Shown here: positions 36,947-45,531 of the stretch, piece by piece | Layout of the letters: the number at the start of each line of letters is the position of its first letter | Numbering within the stretch: position 1 is the first letter of the stretch | Source of the DNA: PALSA-1006 sp964571195 | Lineage (GTDB): Bacteria > Pseudomonadota > Gammaproteobacteria > Burkholderiales > Gallionellaceae | DNA: 64,000 bases | Assembly: GCA_964571195.1 (NCBI GenBank) | Contig: CAZNAD010000006.1 | Location: 71,627 to 135,626 of the forward strand | Reading direction: 5' to 3' | The notes under the pieces: model-generated | The model's database searches: none | Told to the model about the DNA's origin: nothing | The model's input: the letters and a program-made list of their open reading frames with translations, nothing else | Program-made: the position numbers and the translations under genes

Positions 36947-37369
36947 TTAGTTGGCTGGTTTCTTGTTGCGTATTTTATTGTCGAATCTTGCTTTGTCGAT
37001 CACGAAACGCTCATGCGTGCCTTGCGCTATCAAGTCTATGCCGTCGTGTGCGGAGACCGAGAAAATCAACTTCCGGCCTTCGACAGCGAGCAATTCGACG
37101 GTCGCCGTCACTTCCAGCCCGGGTGGAGTGGCAGCCTCGTGACTGACGTTGATATGTGTGCCCAGAGATTGTTCGACAGGCCAATCCAAGTGCGGCTTGA
37201 TCGCCATGATGCAGGCCCATTCCAGAAACCCCACCATAAATCCGGTGGCGAACACTTCCGGCATGGCCAGAAATTCCGGCGATTCAGGGTATAGCGCAGG
37301 GACAGTCTTGGTCGGCGGGATCAGGAACTTGTGTTGGTAACGGATACCGGGTTTCAAGGTGTCTTTCAT
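36947..37369 (-). CDS. Hot-dog thioesterase (FlK-like)
   Basis: A 140-residue single hot-dog domain. The segments VFATGFMVGFLEWACIMAI, GTHINVSHEAATPPG and VTATVELLAVEGRKLIFSV match the fluoroacetyl-CoA thioesterase-like group (FlK), including a Thr/Glu/His set (Thr42, Glu50 and His76 by position in these motifs). Most homologues hydrolyse general acyl-CoAs, and fluoroacetate activity should not be assumed. It is inserted between argF (16-base gap) and argG (23-base gap), an unusual place that suggests co-transcription with arginine genes. Confidence 0.8.
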   Translation of the reverse strand: MKDTLKPGIRYQHKFLIPPTKTVPALYPESPEFLAMPEVFATGFMVGFLEWACIMAIKPHLDWPVEQSLGTHINVSHEAATPPGLEVTATVELLAVEGRKLIFSVSAHDGIDLIAQGTHERFVIDKARFDNKIRNKKPAN

Positions 37370-37385
37370 GCGCGCCCCGCAAGAA

Positions 37386-38315
37386 TCAATTGCTCAGTTT
37401 GCCCAGCAACAGATATTCCATCAATGCTTTCTGCACATGCAAACGATTCTCCGCCTCATCCCACACCACCGATTGCGCGCCGTCGATGACGCCCGCAGAG
37501 ACTTCTTCGCCGCGATGCGCGGGCAGGCAGTGCATGAACAGCGCGTCTTTGGCGGCGACATTCAGCATGTCCTCATCCACCTGCCAGTCGGCGAAGTCCT
37601 TCATGCGTTCTTCGTTTTCGGCTTCCCAGCCCATCGAGGTCCACACGTCGGTGGTCACCAAGTCGGCACCGCGCGCGGCCTCCATCGGGTCTTTGAATTC
37701 TTCATAGTGTTCGTGGCCGTACAAACCGGCACGTTCCGGCTCGACTTCATAGCCGGGCGGGGTGGAGACGTGCACGTTGAAGTCCAGAATCTCCGCCGCT
37801 TGCAACCAGGTGTTGCACATATTATTGGAGTCGCCGATCCACGCCACCGTTTTGCCCGTGATGCTGCCGCGATGCTCGACATAGGTGTAGATGTCCGCCA
37901 ATACTTGGCATGGGTGGTATTCGTTGGTGAGGCCGTTGATGACCGGCACGCGCGAGTTGCGCGCGAAGCGCTCGATGATGTCCTGCTCGAAGGTGCGGAT
38001 CATCACGATGTCGCTCATGCGGGAGATGACCTGTCCCGCGTCTTCCACCGGCTCACCGCGCCCCAGTTGCGAATCGCGCGTGTTCAGGTAAATGGCCGAG
38101 CCGCCAAGCTGGTGCATACCCGCCTCGAACGATAGGCGCGTGCGCGTGCTGGCCTTCTCGAAGATCATCACCAGCGTGCGGTCTTCCAGCGGCCAGTATT
38201 TCTGGTAGCGCTTGAAGCGCTCTTTGATGATGCGGGTGCGCTCGAACAGGTATTCCAGTTCGTCGCGGGACAGGTCTTTGAATTGCAAAAAATGCTTGAT
38301 GGTTTTGCTGCTCAT
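37386..38315 (-). CDS. argF: Ornithine carbamoyltransferase
   Basis: A 309-residue OTCase. The carbamoyl-phosphate motif STRTRLSFE, the NGLTNEYHPCQ block and the ornithine loop MHCLPAHRGEE are intact. It makes citrulline in arginine synthesis. The start lies three bases after the argD stop, indicating an operon. Confidence 0.99.
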   Translation of the reverse strand: MSSKTIKHFLQFKDLSRDELEYLFERTRIIKERFKRYQKYWPLEDRTLVMIFEKASTRTRLSFEAGMHQLGGSAIYLNTRDSQLGRGEPVEDAGQVISRMSDIVMIRTFEQDIIERFARNSRVPVINGLTNEYHPCQVLADIYTYVEHRGSITGKTVAWIGDSNNMCNTWLQAAEILDFNVHVSTPPGYEVEPERAGLYGHEHYEEFKDPMEAARGADLVTTDVWTSMGWEAENEERMKDFADWQVDEDMLNVAAKDALFMHCLPAHRGEEVSAGVIDGAQSVVWDEAENRLHVQKALMEYLLLGKLSN

Positions 38316-38318
38316 GGC

Positions 38319-39494
38319 TCACTCCTGCGCCAGAAATTCCGTGACCAGCGGACACAGGATATCCAGCAACTGTTGTGCTTCGGCTTCCGAGAAAATGAGA
38401 GGCGGCAACAAACGGATCACGCTGTCGGCGGTCGCATTGATGATCAAACCTTTTTCCAATGCCTTGGCGACCAGCGCACCGCATGGTTTATCCAGTTCGA
38501 TGCCCAGCATCAGCCCTTGGCCGCGTACCGCAACCAGACCTTTGACGTTGCCCAATCTTGTCTGGAATTGTTGCTTCAGCCATGTGCCCAACTTATCGGC
38601 ATGGGCGAGCAACTTGTCCTGCTCCATGATGTTCAGTGTGGTCAGCGCGGCAGTGGAAGCCAAGGGGTTGCCGCCGAAGGTCGAGCCGTGGTTACCCGGC
38701 TTGAACGTGCCGGTGGCCTTGCCCGCAGCCAGACAGGCACCCACGGGTACGCCGGAGCCCAGGCCTTTAGCCAGAGTCATCACGTCCGGCATGATGCCCG
38801 CATGTTGGAATGCGAACCACTTGCCGGTTCTGCCCAGGCCGCATTGCACCTCATCCAGCATCAGCAGCCACTCGTGCTCGTCGCAGATCTTGCGCAAGCC
38901 TTGCAGGTAGGCGATGTCGGGCGTGCGGATGCCGCCTTCGCCCTGGATAGGTTCGACCAGCACGGCAACGATGTTCGGTGTGTGCTGCGCGACCTGGCGG
39001 ATGGCTTCGAGGTCGTTGTAAGGTACGCGCACAAACCCCTTCACCAGCGGCTCAAAGCCTGCCTGCACCTTGCGGTTGCCGGTGGCGGAGAGAGTTGCCA
39101 GCGTCCGTCCGTGAAAGGCTTTTTCCATCACGATGATGGTGGGAGTGTCGATGCCGCGCGTATTGCCGTACAGCCGCGCCAGCTTGATGGCGGCTTCGTT
39201 GGCCTCGCAGCCGGAATTGCACAGGAACACCTCATCCATCTTGGAGAGTTCGCACAACTTATCGGCGATCAGTTCCTGCTCGCGTACTTGGTAGAGGTTG
39301 GACGTGTGGATCAACTTGCCGATCTGGCTGGTGAGCGCGGCAGTGAAGCGCGGGTGCGCATGTCCTAATGTGTTGACTGCGATGCCGGAGAGGGCATCCA
39401 GATAACGCTTGCCGTTGATGTCCCAGAGCGAGGCACCTTCCCCGTGAGTAAAGGTGATAGGTTGTCTGGCATAGGTATTCATCAAATGGGACAT
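38319..39494 (-). CDS. argD: Acetylornithine aminotransferase
   Basis: A 391-residue class III PLP aminotransferase. The PLP-binding segment is MLDEVQCGLGRTGK, and the Schiff-base Lys lies in TLAKGLGSGVPVGA. It transaminates N-acetylglutamate semialdehyde and may also serve in lysine synthesis. It is the first gene of the argD-argF-thioesterase-argG run; a terminator of rpsT lies immediately upstream. Confidence 0.97.
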   Translation of the reverse strand: MSHLMNTYARQPITFTHGEGASLWDINGKRYLDALSGIAVNTLGHAHPRFTAALTSQIGKLIHTSNLYQVREQELIADKLCELSKMDEVFLCNSGCEANEAAIKLARLYGNTRGIDTPTIIVMEKAFHGRTLATLSATGNRKVQAGFEPLVKGFVRVPYNDLEAIRQVAQHTPNIVAVLVEPIQGEGGIRTPDIAYLQGLRKICDEHEWLLMLDEVQCGLGRTGKWFAFQHAGIMPDVMTLAKGLGSGVPVGACLAAGKATGTFKPGNHGSTFGGNPLASTAALTTLNIMEQDKLLAHADKLGTWLKQQFQTRLGNVKGLVAVRGQGLMLGIELDKPCGALVAKALEKGLIINATADSVIRLLPPLIFSEAEAQQLLDILCPLVTEFLAQE

Positions 39495-39544
39495 GGCAAG
39501 CTTTCTAGTCTTGTTACATCTCTGAAATGTTTAAACCTCAAACG

Positions 39545-39575
39545 AAAAAGGCCGACGATGCAGTCGGCCTTTTTT
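39545..39575 (-). terminator. Rho-independent terminator of rpsT
   Basis: AAAAAGGCCGAC pairs with GTCGGCCTTTTT around a six-base loop. It lies 28 bases after the rpsT stop on the minus strand and before argD. The arms carry A/T runs on both sides, so it can function in either direction. Confidence 0.88.
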
Positions 39576-39602
39576 GTCGCAGTCGTTATCGTCTGCAATA
39601 AA

Positions 39603-39866
39603 TCAGGCCATCGCCTTGATAGCGGCGGACAAGCGGCTCTTGTGTCGAGCAGCCTTGTTCTTGTGGATGATCTTCTTGTCAGCGATGGAGTCAACCACGC
39701 TGGTGGATGCGTTGAAAACGGCCTGAGCAGCAGCCTTGTCACCGGCTTCGATCGCCTTGGCGACCTTCTTGATCGCGGTACGCAATTCGGAACGCAGACT
39801 GGTGTTGTGCACGTTTTGTTTAACTGCTTGTCTTGCACGCTTTCTGGCTTGTGCTGTATTGGCCAT
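39603..39866 (-). CDS. rpsT: 30S ribosomal protein S20
   Basis: An 87-residue S20, usual length, starting MANTAQARKRARQAVKQN and Lys/Ala rich with the helical pattern of the family. It binds the 5' domain of 16S rRNA. AAGGAG precedes the ATG. Its divergent neighbour is murJ, the common order in proteobacteria. Confidence 0.99.
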   Translation of the reverse strand: MANTAQARKRARQAVKQNVHNTSLRSELRTAIKKVAKAIEAGDKAAAQAVFNASTSVVDSIADKKIIHKNKAARHKSRLSAAIKAMA

Positions 39867-40249
39867 GACTACTCCTTGGAAATTCGGCTTACTTGAAAGG
39901 GGCGCATTCTAGTGGCTAGGGCCAAGTTTGGCAAATGCTTTTTTGGGAGGGGATGGCGACGGCTGGATTTTACAGAATCGACGCCTATCAGACCTATTAT
40001 CTAGGCCTTTGGGCAATAGGGGACAGACCATGGGCAATAGGGGACAGACCACGGTTTCTTGATAAGCTAACTGCCCTCTAGAATTGCCCACGATTAACTA
40101 GGCAGTCTCCAGTCTCTAGAAATGTTGAGTCTGAGCCGGAAGATGGCTTGCGCGGAGCTGATGGAGCGAGGACATTGCGGACGGTGGTATCATGGCATCC
40201 GCGCCTTGTTTTACGGCAGGCATGGCACGCCCAACTTAATCGATCAGAC
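39867..40249. other. Intergenic region between rpsT and murJ
   Basis: This 383-base divergent space has a T-rich part near 39940, a tandem 21-base repeat at 40011-40052 and no convincing gene. Open frames here run into murJ but lack a ribosome site. Both promoters, for rpsT (minus) and murJ (plus), should lie inside; I could not pick out boxes confidently. Confidence 0.6.
40011..40052. repeat. Tandem 21-bp repeat with GGGGACAGACC core
   Basis: GGGCAATAGGGGACAGACCA is present twice, directly joined (40011-40031 and 40032-40052, differing only in the last base). The GGGGACAGACCACGG core resembles short repeats found near REP-associated (Y1) transposases in many proteobacteria; no such transposase is in this window. 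It may be a remnant. Confidence 0.65.
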
Positions 40250-41788
40250 ATGAATCTACTCAAAGCGCTTGCTGCGGTCAGCAGCCTGACCTTGCTTTCG
40301 CGTATCTTGGCGTTTGTGCGCGATGTGCTCATCGCGCGTATCTTCGGTGCCGGGATGGCGACGGATGCTTTCTTCGTCGCATTCAAATTGCCCAATCTGC
40401 TGCGGCGTATGTTCGCTGAAGGCGCGTTCTCACAAGCCTTTGTGCCGATCTTCGGTGAATACAAGAACCGCAAGGGGCATGAAGAGACCAAATTGCTGGT
40501 CGACCATGTGACGACCCTGCTGGCGATCATCCTGTTCATCATCACGCTCATCGGCATCATCGCCGCTCCCATCCTGGTCTATATCAGCGCTCCCGGTTTC
40601 GTGGCGGAGCCAGATAAATTCGCGCTTACGGTGCAACTGCTGCGTATCACTTCGCCCTACATCTTCTTCATCTCGCTGGTTGCGGTGGCGGCGGGCATAT
40701 TGAACACCTACAACAAGTTCTGGGTGCCGGCCTTTGCGCCTGTCCTGCTGAATCTGTGTTTCATCGCCGCCGCATTGTGGCTGGCACCGTATTGCGATCC
40801 GCCCATTCTGGCCATGGGATGGGCGGTGTTCATCGGCGGTGCTGTGCAGTTGGCGTTCCAGATCCCGTTCCTGAAGAAGATCGGCATGTTGCCGTCATGG
40901 CGTTTCAATCTGAAGGATGCGGGAGTGTGGCGCATCATCAAGCAGATGGGCCCGGCCTTGTTCGGCGTATCCATCGCGCAGATCAGTCTCATCATCAACA
41001 CCATCTTCGCTTCCTTCCTGGTGGCGGGCAGCGTGTCCTGGCTGTATTACGCCGACCGCCTGATGGAATTCCCCTCCGGCCTGTTGGGCGCGGCGCTTGG
41101 TACCATTCTGCTGCCTTCGCTCTCCAAACATCACGCCGACAACAGCACGGAGGAATACTCCAGATTGCTGGACTGGGGTTTGCGCCTGGTCTTTATGCTC
41201 ACCCTGCCGGCCGCACTGGCGCTGGGTATGATCGCCGTGCCTTTGCTCGCCACCATGTTCCAGCATGGCGCTTTCTCTGCCAACGATGTACTCATGACGC
41301 GCAACGCGCTGGTCGGTTACAGCATCGGCCTGATCGGTCTCATCGCGGTGAAGGTGCTGGCCCCCGGTTTTTATGCGCGGCAGAACATCAAGACTCCGGT
41401 CAAGATCGGCATCGCGACTTTGCTGTTCACCCAACTGATGAACCTCGCTTTTGTCGGCTGGCTGCAACACGCCGGGCTTGCGCTGGCTATAGGTCTGGGA
41501 GCCTGCTTCAATTCGGCGCTGTTGTTCTATTTCTTGCGCAAACGCGACATCTATCGTCCCGAACCGGGCTGGGGCAAGTTCTTCTTCAAACTGTGTGTCG
41601 CCTTGCTGGCACTGGGGTTGACGTTGTGGTTCGGTATGGGCAGCGAGCAGCATTGGCTCACCAGCCACGGCTGGACACGCATCCTGCACCTCTCCTGGCT
41701 GGTGGTGCTGGGTGTCGCGGTCTATTTCGCAGTGCTGTTCCTGCTGGGCTTCCGGCTGCGGGATTTTGCCAAGCGCGGAGCCAACTGA
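40250..41788 (+). CDS. murJ: Lipid II flippase MurJ
   Basis: A 512-residue integral membrane protein with about 14 hydrophobic helices. The start MNLLKALAAVSSLTLLSRIL at 40250 matches MurJ/MviN; an in-frame extension upstream is unlikely. The essential Arg-rich first cytoplasmic part is in FVRDVLIARIFG and LRRMFAEGAFSQAFVP. MurJ moves lipid II to the periplasm for peptidoglycan synthesis. zapE follows 31 bases later. Confidence 0.98.
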   Translation: MNLLKALAAVSSLTLLSRILAFVRDVLIARIFGAGMATDAFFVAFKLPNLLRRMFAEGAFSQAFVPIFGEYKNRKGHEETKLLVDHVTTLLAIILFIITLIGIIAAPILVYISAPGFVAEPDKFALTVQLLRITSPYIFFISLVAVAAGILNTYNKFWVPAFAPVLLNLCFIAAALWLAPYCDPPILAMGWAVFIGGAVQLAFQIPFLKKIGMLPSWRFNLKDAGVWRIIKQMGPALFGVSIAQISLIINTIFASFLVAGSVSWLYYADRLMEFPSGLLGAALGTILLPSLSKHHADNSTEEYSRLLDWGLRLVFMLTLPAALALGMIAVPLLATMFQHGAFSANDVLMTRNALVGYSIGLIGLIAVKVLAPGFYARQNIKTPVKIGIATLLFTQLMNLAFVGWLQHAGLALAIGLGACFNSALLFYFLRKRDIYRPEPGWGKFFFKLCVALLALGLTLWFGMGSEQHWLTSHGWTRILHLSWLVVLGVAVYFAVLFLLGFRLRDFAKRGAN

Positions 41789-41819
41789 GCCGGAACGGGG
41801 CGCATTCACGTCGCATATC

Positions 41820-42974
41820 ATGTCGCAACACCTTTTCTCCCCCCCCACCGACGGCAGCATGAGTCCCAAGGTCTGGTATGAGACGGTGCGCGCGCAGCCG
41901 GGTTTTATCCATGATGCGGCGCAGGAAGCGGCAATCGAGGCGCTGGATGTGTTCTGGCATCAGTTGGTCGACTTCAAGGCCAAACGCAACCACTTCCTGG
42001 GACGCAGTCTGCTCAGCCCGGATGTCCCCAAAGGTTTGTATTTCTGGGGCGGGGTGGGGCGGGGCAAGAGTTTCCTGATGGACGTGTTCTACGATTGTGT
42101 GCCTTACCGCCGCAAACGCCGCATCCATTTCCATAACTTCATGGCGGAAGTGCACCACGAACTGAAGCTACTGGACGGAGAAAAAGACCCGCTACTCGCC
42201 CTGGCGGACAAGATCGCCAGATCCACCCGGCTATTATGTTTCGACGAATTCCACGTGAGCGATATCGCCGATGCCATGATCCTCGGTCGTTTGCTGGAAG
42301 CGATGTTCGAGGGCGGCGTGGTGTTGATGACCACCTCTAACTATCCGCCGGACGGTCTGTATCCCAACGGTTTGCAGCGGCAGAAATTCCTGCCCACCAT
42401 CACTTTGCTCAAACGCCACCTGCGGGTGCTTAACGTGGATGGCGGGAACGACTACCGTCTGCGCGAGATGACACATGCCTCGTTGTTCATGGTGCCTGCC
42501 GATGCGGCGAGTGATGCGCGCATGGCGGAGATGTTCGAGCGCCTGAGTCCGCTTCAGCAGCAGCATGAACGTCAGATCGAGATCCTCGGGCGCATCATCC
42601 CGGTGCGGCGCTTGTCGCACGGCGTGGTCTGGTTCGAGTTTGCGGATCTCTGCGGAGGGCCGCGCGACCAGACGGACTATCTGGAGATCGCCCACCAGTT
42701 CCATACCGTGTTTCTGTCGCATATCCCCAAACTGAGTGCCGAGGATGCACCCGCAGTGCGGCGTTTCATCTGGCTGGTGGATGTGCTGTACGACAAACGG
42801 GTCAAGCTGGTGGCCTCGGCAGTAGCGCCGCCGCACGGGATATGCAGCGATGCAGCGCAAGACGGGGAGTTCGCGCGCACCGCGAGTCGTCTGGTCGAGA
42901 TGCAGTCCAGAGACTATCTGGGGTTGGCGCACCAATCAGAAAGTGTCACGCTGAACCTTCCCCCGGCTGCGTGA
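41820..42974 (+). CDS. zapE: Cell division ATPase ZapE (AFG1-like)
   Basis: A 384-residue AFG1-type ATPase. ATG 41820 gives MSQHLFSPP; the longer frame upstream overlaps murJ. Walker A is GGVGRGKSFLMD and Walker B CFDEFHVSDIADAMIL. E. coli ZapE acts at the constricting Z-ring in low-oxygen or stressed cells. Its location after murJ suits a role in division. The next gene converges on it with only three bases between stops. Confidence 0.95.
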   Translation: MSQHLFSPPTDGSMSPKVWYETVRAQPGFIHDAAQEAAIEALDVFWHQLVDFKAKRNHFLGRSLLSPDVPKGLYFWGGVGRGKSFLMDVFYDCVPYRRKRRIHFHNFMAEVHHELKLLDGEKDPLLALADKIARSTRLLCFDEFHVSDIADAMILGRLLEAMFEGGVVLMTTSNYPPDGLYPNGLQRQKFLPTITLLKRHLRVLNVDGGNDYRLREMTHASLFMVPADAASDARMAEMFERLSPLQQQHERQIEILGRIIPVRRLSHGVVWFEFADLCGGPRDQTDYLEIAHQFHTVFLSHIPKLSAEDAPAVRRFIWLVDVLYDKRVKLVASAVAPPHGICSDAAQDGEFARTASRLVEMQSRDYLGLAHQSESVTLNLPPAA

Positions 42975-42977
42975 GTC

Positions 42978-43835
42978 TCAGGGGCGCCGCAGGGTAAAGT
43001 TCTCCAGCACGTCTTCCATGAATTCGATTGAGCCTTCGCGCCCCACGCCGATCTCTTCCAGTACCAGTTCTCCCATCTGCGCCCACTCGGTGTCTTTGAT
43101 GTGGTGGAGCTTCTTGTGCAGGTGCCTTGCCATCTGCAGGATGGAGACCAAGGTCAGTGCAGCGTGATCGACATGCAGCAGGTCGTGATGGAAACGCACC
43201 GCCTGGCAGATGTATTCTGGGAGATTCCAGTGTTTAGTCACCATAAAACCGACAACGGTATGGTCGGTCTGGAACTGTTTGTCTTCCTCGTGGAAATTTG
43301 GCCAATGGCTGCCCTGATTGAGGCGAAAAGTCTGGCAATACTGCGGAAAACGTTGCATCAGGATAGGCACGCCGCATTCGTGGAACAGACCGGCCATATA
43401 GGCCTGATCGACCGGAATATTACAGGCGGAGAGCTGTTTGTTGGCAATGATCGCGCAGAGCGTGGCGATCTCGTCCGAGCGCTCCCAGAACTTCTCGTAG
43501 GCCAGCTCATTCCCGCCTATCGCCCCGCGTAACGAGAGTCCTTTGATCAGGTTGGAGACCTGTGACAGTCCGAGGACGGTGATCGCTTTCTGGATGCTGG
43601 TGATCGGAGCCGGCGACTTGTAGAACGACGAATTGACCAATTTGAAGATGGCGGCAGTCAGGCCGACATCCTTGGTGATCAATTTTCCGATTGCGGCGAG
43701 CTGATTGTTCGGCGAATTGATCAGCCGGTCGATTTCCAGCAGGATGGTTGGCTGGGGTGGTATCTTGATCTGGCTGCCCAATATCTTGTCGAGCAGAGCT
43801 TGTTCATTTACTTCTGGATTTTCAGTTCGTTTCAT
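42978..43835 (-). CDS. HDOD-domain signalling protein
   Basis: A 285-residue protein that is almost entirely an HDOD domain (about residues 18-215): KIPPQPTILLEIDRLI, LITKDVGLTAAIFKLVNSSFY and AYMAGLFHECGVPIL. The catalytic HD pair of true HD phosphohydrolases is not present as such, as usual for HDOD. HDOD proteins act as scaffolds in c-di-GMP and stress signalling. A second HDOD domain sits in the kinase fusion at 22651. The gene converges on zapE. No good ribosome site is seen before the ATG. Confidence 0.9.
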   Translation of the reverse strand: MKRTENPEVNEQALLDKILGSQIKIPPQPTILLEIDRLINSPNNQLAAIGKLITKDVGLTAAIFKLVNSSFYKSPAPITSIQKAITVLGLSQVSNLIKGLSLRGAIGGNELAYEKFWERSDEIATLCAIIANKQLSACNIPVDQAYMAGLFHECGVPILMQRFPQYCQTFRLNQGSHWPNFHEEDKQFQTDHTVVGFMVTKHWNLPEYICQAVRFHHDLLHVDHAALTLVSILQMARHLHKKLHHIKDTEWAQMGELVLEEIGVGREGSIEFMEDVLENFTLRRP

Positions 43836-43938
43836 GAGCGAGTCAGAGGAATATTTGCCGGCGTTGCAGCTTTTTATCTTATGGGGCGATTATATCCGCA
43901 AACAGGCAGCTCTATCGAGGCGGATGGGCCTGTTCCAT

Positions 43939-44766
43939 TCAGGATTTACCTTTTCTTGGGGCTTGACCGGCGCGAATGATAAGCAGGTCTATGGCATCTT
44001 TGAGTAGCGGTAACACCGCTTTTTCTGTGGGAATCTCCCCGTTATAGTTGCCGATCAAGGAGCGTTTGGGCGGGGAGGCGCGTTCTTTCATCCAGGCTTT
44101 TCGGCCTATGGGCGGTTTTACCCATGGATTGGTACTCGCGCCAACACCGTTCTCTCCGGGATAATCAATTGCATCTTCCATTTCGACTGCGGTGAATGCG
44201 ACATAGATGTATTTCTGGTCGTCATTCGAATTGATCGTTACCGAAGCGAAGGGATCGGACGCTTCCCGGAAGCGTTTGTGTACATCTGGCGGAGCCCCGG
44301 TCGCAAAACTCTGTTCGATCTTGGCAGCAAAGTTCTTGCCCATTATCGTCGGGTTGAGTGGCACACCTTTTTCCGCTTTGGGAACGTTGGTATGGCTGGA
44401 AAAACTGTCGAACCAAGTCTCAAAATACAAAGTGGCGACGGCTTTACCTTGATCGGGGACGACTACGATACCTTTTTGTTCCAGACGTTCGGCAACTAGC
44501 GCACTGAGTTTTGGCAGACAGGGTTTGGATAGGTTTTCGATGGCACAGACATAGACCCCATTCCGATAGGTCGCCGGGGTCAATACCAACTTTTCGGAGA
44601 TATCATCCGGCAACACCTGCATCAACCATGCGGTATCGCTGTTTCCACGGCGCAACTGTTCGACGGAGACCGGATTTTTGATTTTCTTCTTGTTTTTGAC
44701 CACGCAGCCCGTCAGTCCGGCAGAGACGGCAAGCAAAAGCCCAAATTTGATCAGCTTCAATAACAA
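43939..44766 (-). CDS. Predicted lipoprotein of unknown function
   Basis: A 275-residue protein with a lipoprotein signal, LLLAVSAGLTGC, so it is probably anchored in a membrane through the Cys near residue 21. I choose TTG at 44764-44766 because GAGGAG lies six bases before it; the open frame continues to a GTG at 44787, which would place that ribosome site inside the gene. The mature part includes a Lys-rich stretch (NKKKIKN), a VYVCAIENLSKPC segment and no motif I recognise. A bidirectional terminator lies upstream at 44871-44896. It could be an outer-membrane accessory factor. It is not TraT by its sequence. Confidence 0.75.
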   Translation of the reverse strand: MLLKLIKFGLLLAVSAGLTGCVVKNKKKIKNPVSVEQLRRGNSDTAWLMQVLPDDISEKLVLTPATYRNGVYVCAIENLSKPCLPKLSALVAERLEQKGIVVVPDQGKAVATLYFETWFDSFSSHTNVPKAEKGVPLNPTIMGKNFAAKIEQSFATGAPPDVHKRFREASDPFASVTINSNDDQKYIYVAFTAVEMEDAIDYPGENGVGASTNPWVKPPIGRKAWMKERASPPKRSLIGNYNGEIPTEKAVLPLLKDAIDLLIIRAGQAPRKGKS

Positions 44767-44870
44767 CGTGCTCTCCTCACGATTCACTGCTCAGCATGGT
44801 ACGAAGACAGGCGGAGCAGTCAAGGTGTATATCGCCGTATAGGCTCAGGGTGTACCTTGGCGCAAAATAA

Positions 44871-44896
44871 AAAGGCCTGTATCACTACAGGCCTTT
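44871..44896 (-). terminator. Rho-independent terminator
   Basis: AAAGGCCTGTA pairs with TACAGGCCTTT around TCAC (11 bp). On the minus strand it is followed by TTATTTTG, so it ends transcripts coming from higher coordinates, that is, from the tRNA-like relic side. Confidence 0.85.
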
Positions 44897-44906
44897 ACAT
44901 GTTCCG

Positions 44907-44985
44907 GCTCTCCGTCTTGGATTTGAACCAAGAACCTGTCAAATCGACAACCCCGCCGTTTGCAATGCCCTAACCTCCGTCAATA
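44907..44985 (-). pseudogene. tRNA-like relic
   Basis: On the minus strand CTTGG-TTCAAAT-CCAAG is a perfect T-arm with a normal loop, followed by seven bases, a discriminator position and CC. Upstream is a small TGTC/GACA hairpin and the string TTGCAAA, which could be an anticodon loop, but the anticodon and acceptor stems do not pair. A terminator follows, as after a real tRNA. It therefore looks like the 3' part of a tRNA, perhaps an old integration scar. Confidence 0.4.
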
Positions 44986-45093
44986 CTACAGCTAACGATG
45001 TTCCTTGTCTAAAAAAATCTGGGAGGTAAGAGCGTTCCGTGCACATCTATGGAATCAGGGGATTCAGGTTGTTGATCTGCGGGCTGATGGTGC

Positions 45094-45276
45094 TCAGGTA
45101 TTCCCAAGAATCAGAAACTCTATGGCGAAGGTGGACAGGAAGCCCAGTCCCCAAGCGATACTATCGCCGAAGGCTTCTTTTTGGGTCAGTCGTGGGTCCC
45201 GGATTATCAGATTGCCTACCATCAAAATCACAGTTCCCAATAACAGTACCACCGACATGAAGAATAGATAGTTCAT
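45094..45276 (-). CDS. Small two-helix membrane protein
   Basis: A 60-residue hydrophobic protein: MNYLFFMSVVLLLGTVILMV is a first membrane helix, a short charged loop with RDPRLTQKE follows, then a second helix (GLGFLSTFAIEFLIL). AAAGGAAAATAAA precedes the ATG and is almost the same as the leader of the neighbouring small gene. I do not recognise a family. It is probably expressed with the Cys-rich gene upstream at 45358-45531. Confidence 0.55.
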   Translation of the reverse strand: MNYLFFMSVVLLLGTVILMVGNLIIRDPRLTQKEAFGDSIAWGLGFLSTFAIEFLILGNT

Positions 45277-45357
45277 TTTATTTTCCTTTCAGTTAGTTGA
45301 TGGAATTCGGATTTCATTTTGTAAGCGCGAATGGCGACGCAACGTTGTGTCGAGCGA

Positions 45358-45531
45358 TCAAGCTGTTTGACGCCATGATTGAGAGCTGTAGCTCTTGTTC
45401 CAGTTAGCACACTGATGGGGTACATTGGTTGGAACGACTTGTTTATTTTTAGGCCAGCATACCCCGGAATTTTTGGCTAAGTTCGGCACTGTTTTAACCC
45501 GGCAGTTACAGCAAAGAATGCAATAGTCCAT
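45358..45531 (-). CDS. Small Cys-rich protein
   Basis: A 57-residue protein starting MDYCILCCNCRVKTVPNLAK with CxxCCxC at its N-terminus and two more Cys (GVCWPK, HQCANW), suggesting a metal site. ATG 45531 is preferred since CAGAAAGGAAATAACC directly precedes it; the frame is open further up to 45642 without a ribosome site. There is no family match that I know. The very similar leader before the small membrane gene suggests a shared origin or shared translational control. Confidence 0.5.
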   Translation of the reverse strand: MDYCILCCNCRVKTVPNLAKNSGVCWPKNKQVVPTNVPHQCANWNKSYSSQSWRQTA

